NCBI GenBank assembly: GCA_025057575.1
Contig: JANXBO010000029.1
Span: 1 to 32,800, forward strand
Source of the DNA: Candidatus Caldisaccharidevorator malaysiensis
GTDB lineage: Bacteria > Armatimonadota > Fervidibacteria > Fervidibacterales > Fervidibacteraceae
Length of the DNA: 32,800 nt
Direction of reading: 5' to 3'
The notes beneath the pieces were generated by a model that was given only the letters and a program-made list of their open reading frames with translations, made no database searches and was not told where the DNA came from. Position numbers and translations under genes: made by a program. This document shows, one piece after another, positions 31,739-32,800 of the stretch; the first letter of the stretch is position 1, and each line of letters starts with the position of its first letter.

Positions 31739-32800
31739 GTTCCAATTCCCCTACAGTCCGATTGGGACATCCTGACCCATCAATTTTGTCTCCAGCAAAT
31801 GTCTCCATCTTACTGTGGTCCGATCGGGACCAGTGTTATAGGTGTTTTGTCGCCATTGCGGCACCCGTTTCAATCCCACTATGGTCCGATTGGGACAGTA
31901 TGGCGCCAGGGTCGAAAAATTCAGCCGGGACTGGTTTCAATCCCACTATGGTCCGATTGGGACTTCTTTATGTAGTCGTGTCGCAATTTGTCTACCTCTG
32001 TTTCAATCCCACTATGGTCCGATTGGGACGAGAGTGCTTGTAAAATAGAGGCTTTCCTCCACTGAGTTTCAATCCCACTATGGTCCGATTGGGACACAGA
32101 TACAATCTTCATAGACAGAGAGGCGTATATGGTTTCAATCCCACTATGGTCCGATTGGGACTGGTTTCCGCGGGTTAGTGGGTTCAATAAGATTCATGTT
32201 TCAATCCCACTATGGTCCGATTGGGACACTGCTACGCCCGTACCACCGCATCTTGCCAACGACGTTTCAATCCCACTATGGTCCGATTGGGACCCAGGTC
32301 GATCCCGTCAAAAGTGGGCAGTCTTGTGGTTTCAATCCCACTATGGTCCGATTGGGACTGGACTACCCCGATCAACATAGTCCGAATGTAAAACAAGTTT
32401 CAATCCCACTATGGTCCGATTGGGACCGCTTTTGCACGGCGTATGGCGATAGCTCGGCAACTGTTTCAATCCCACTATGGTCCGATTGGGACGGTCCGCA
32501 TTCTGCGGAAGGCGGGGCGCGAATTAGGTTTCAATCCCACTATGGTCCGATTGGGACGCAACTATCTACTTCTGACTGCCACGACCGTACCACGTTTCAA
32601 TCCCACTATGGTCCGATTGGGACCAGGCGATGCAGGCAATACCGCCGCAGTATAGTCATTCGTTTCAATCCCACTATGGTCCGATTGGGACTCCAACAAT
32701 TTTCCGATTTACTGACGGAAGCTACTGTGTTTCAATCCCACTATGGTCCGATTGGGACCAGGCGATGCAGGCAATACCGCCGCAGTATAGTCATTCGTTT
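31739..32800 (-). CRISPR. Type III-B CRISPR array, probably transcribed leftward; continues beyond the window
   Basis: There are 14 identical 30-base repeats (plus strand GTTTCAATCC...CGATTGGGAC), the first at 31867 and the last complete one at 32729. Two degenerate repeats precede them at 31739 (five differences) and 31801 (six differences), and a repeat begins at 32797. Spacers are 35-38 bases, except 32 for the first. The repeat holds short inverted arms TCCCA and TGGGA. Read on the minus strand the repeat ends in ATTGAAAC, the usual eight-base type III 5' tag, and the worn repeats at the left mark the trailer end. Both signs place the leader to the right. The spacers at 32624-32661 and 32759-32796 are identical. 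No cas1, cas2 or cas6 is seen in the window. Confidence 0.97.

Noticed and set aside
31762..32655. Several open frames inside the CRISPR array with repeating peptide motifs
   Set aside because: They are translations of the 30-base repeat, a multiple of three, and have no ribosome sites.

Overview
The window looks like chromosomal DNA from a thermophilic bacterium close to the Armatimonadota / 'Candidatus Fervidibacter' group. This is an inference, not a proven placement. It rests on a protein with a C-terminal H-X9-DG pseudopilin-type domain, very large clan GH-A glycoside hydrolases, a polytopic membrane protein resembling DUF6784/DUF6785, GC-rich tRNA stems and a complete type III-B CRISPR system.

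Layout. At the left edge is the start of a terC-type membrane protein gene (minus), then a zinc-ribbon/DUF3352/H-X9-DG protein (plus). From 2467 to 8554 there is a minus-strand group: a polytopic membrane protein, a 1196-residue membrane-anchored glycoside hydrolase and a small membrane protein. Positions 8682-16173 form a phosphate/arsenate region: arsC, a PhoB-like regulator and a PhoR-like kinase on the minus strand, and pstS and an OprP-like porin on the plus strand. Between the two arms lies a series of TTAA-type half-sites on an 11-base period, a probable Pho box. The arsC side is interrupted by a DNA methylase/specificity fusion gene and an unknown partner gene. These two genes sit between two copies of a 179-base arsC segment that differ at two positions.

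A cold-shock gene follows; its ribosome-binding site is complementary to a sequence about 50 bases upstream. Next, on the minus strand, come aroF (DAHP synthase), a 1156-codon glycoside hydrolase and a DUF4038/GH140-like hydrolase. aroF has a strong promoter and a roughly 200-base leader. The leader encodes an unannotated 31-residue peptide ending in a Phe/Tyr/Trp-rich run, and its stop codon is the loop of a perfect 10-bp hairpin. This has the look of an aromatic amino acid attenuator.

From 22886 the content is tRNA-Asn and then a compact cmr1-cas10-cmr3-cmr4-cmr5-cmr6 operon with its own promoter, a CARF-HEPN ribonuclease gene, and a CRISPR array running off the right edge. Cas10 keeps an HD pair and a GGDD motif and the effector keeps an intact R-x4-H. 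A complete target-RNA / cyclic oligoadenylate / RNase pathway is therefore predicted. The repeats end in ATTGAAAC when read on the minus strand and the degenerate repeats are at the cmr side, so the array is probably transcribed leftward from a leader beyond the window. No cas1, cas2 or cas6 is visible.
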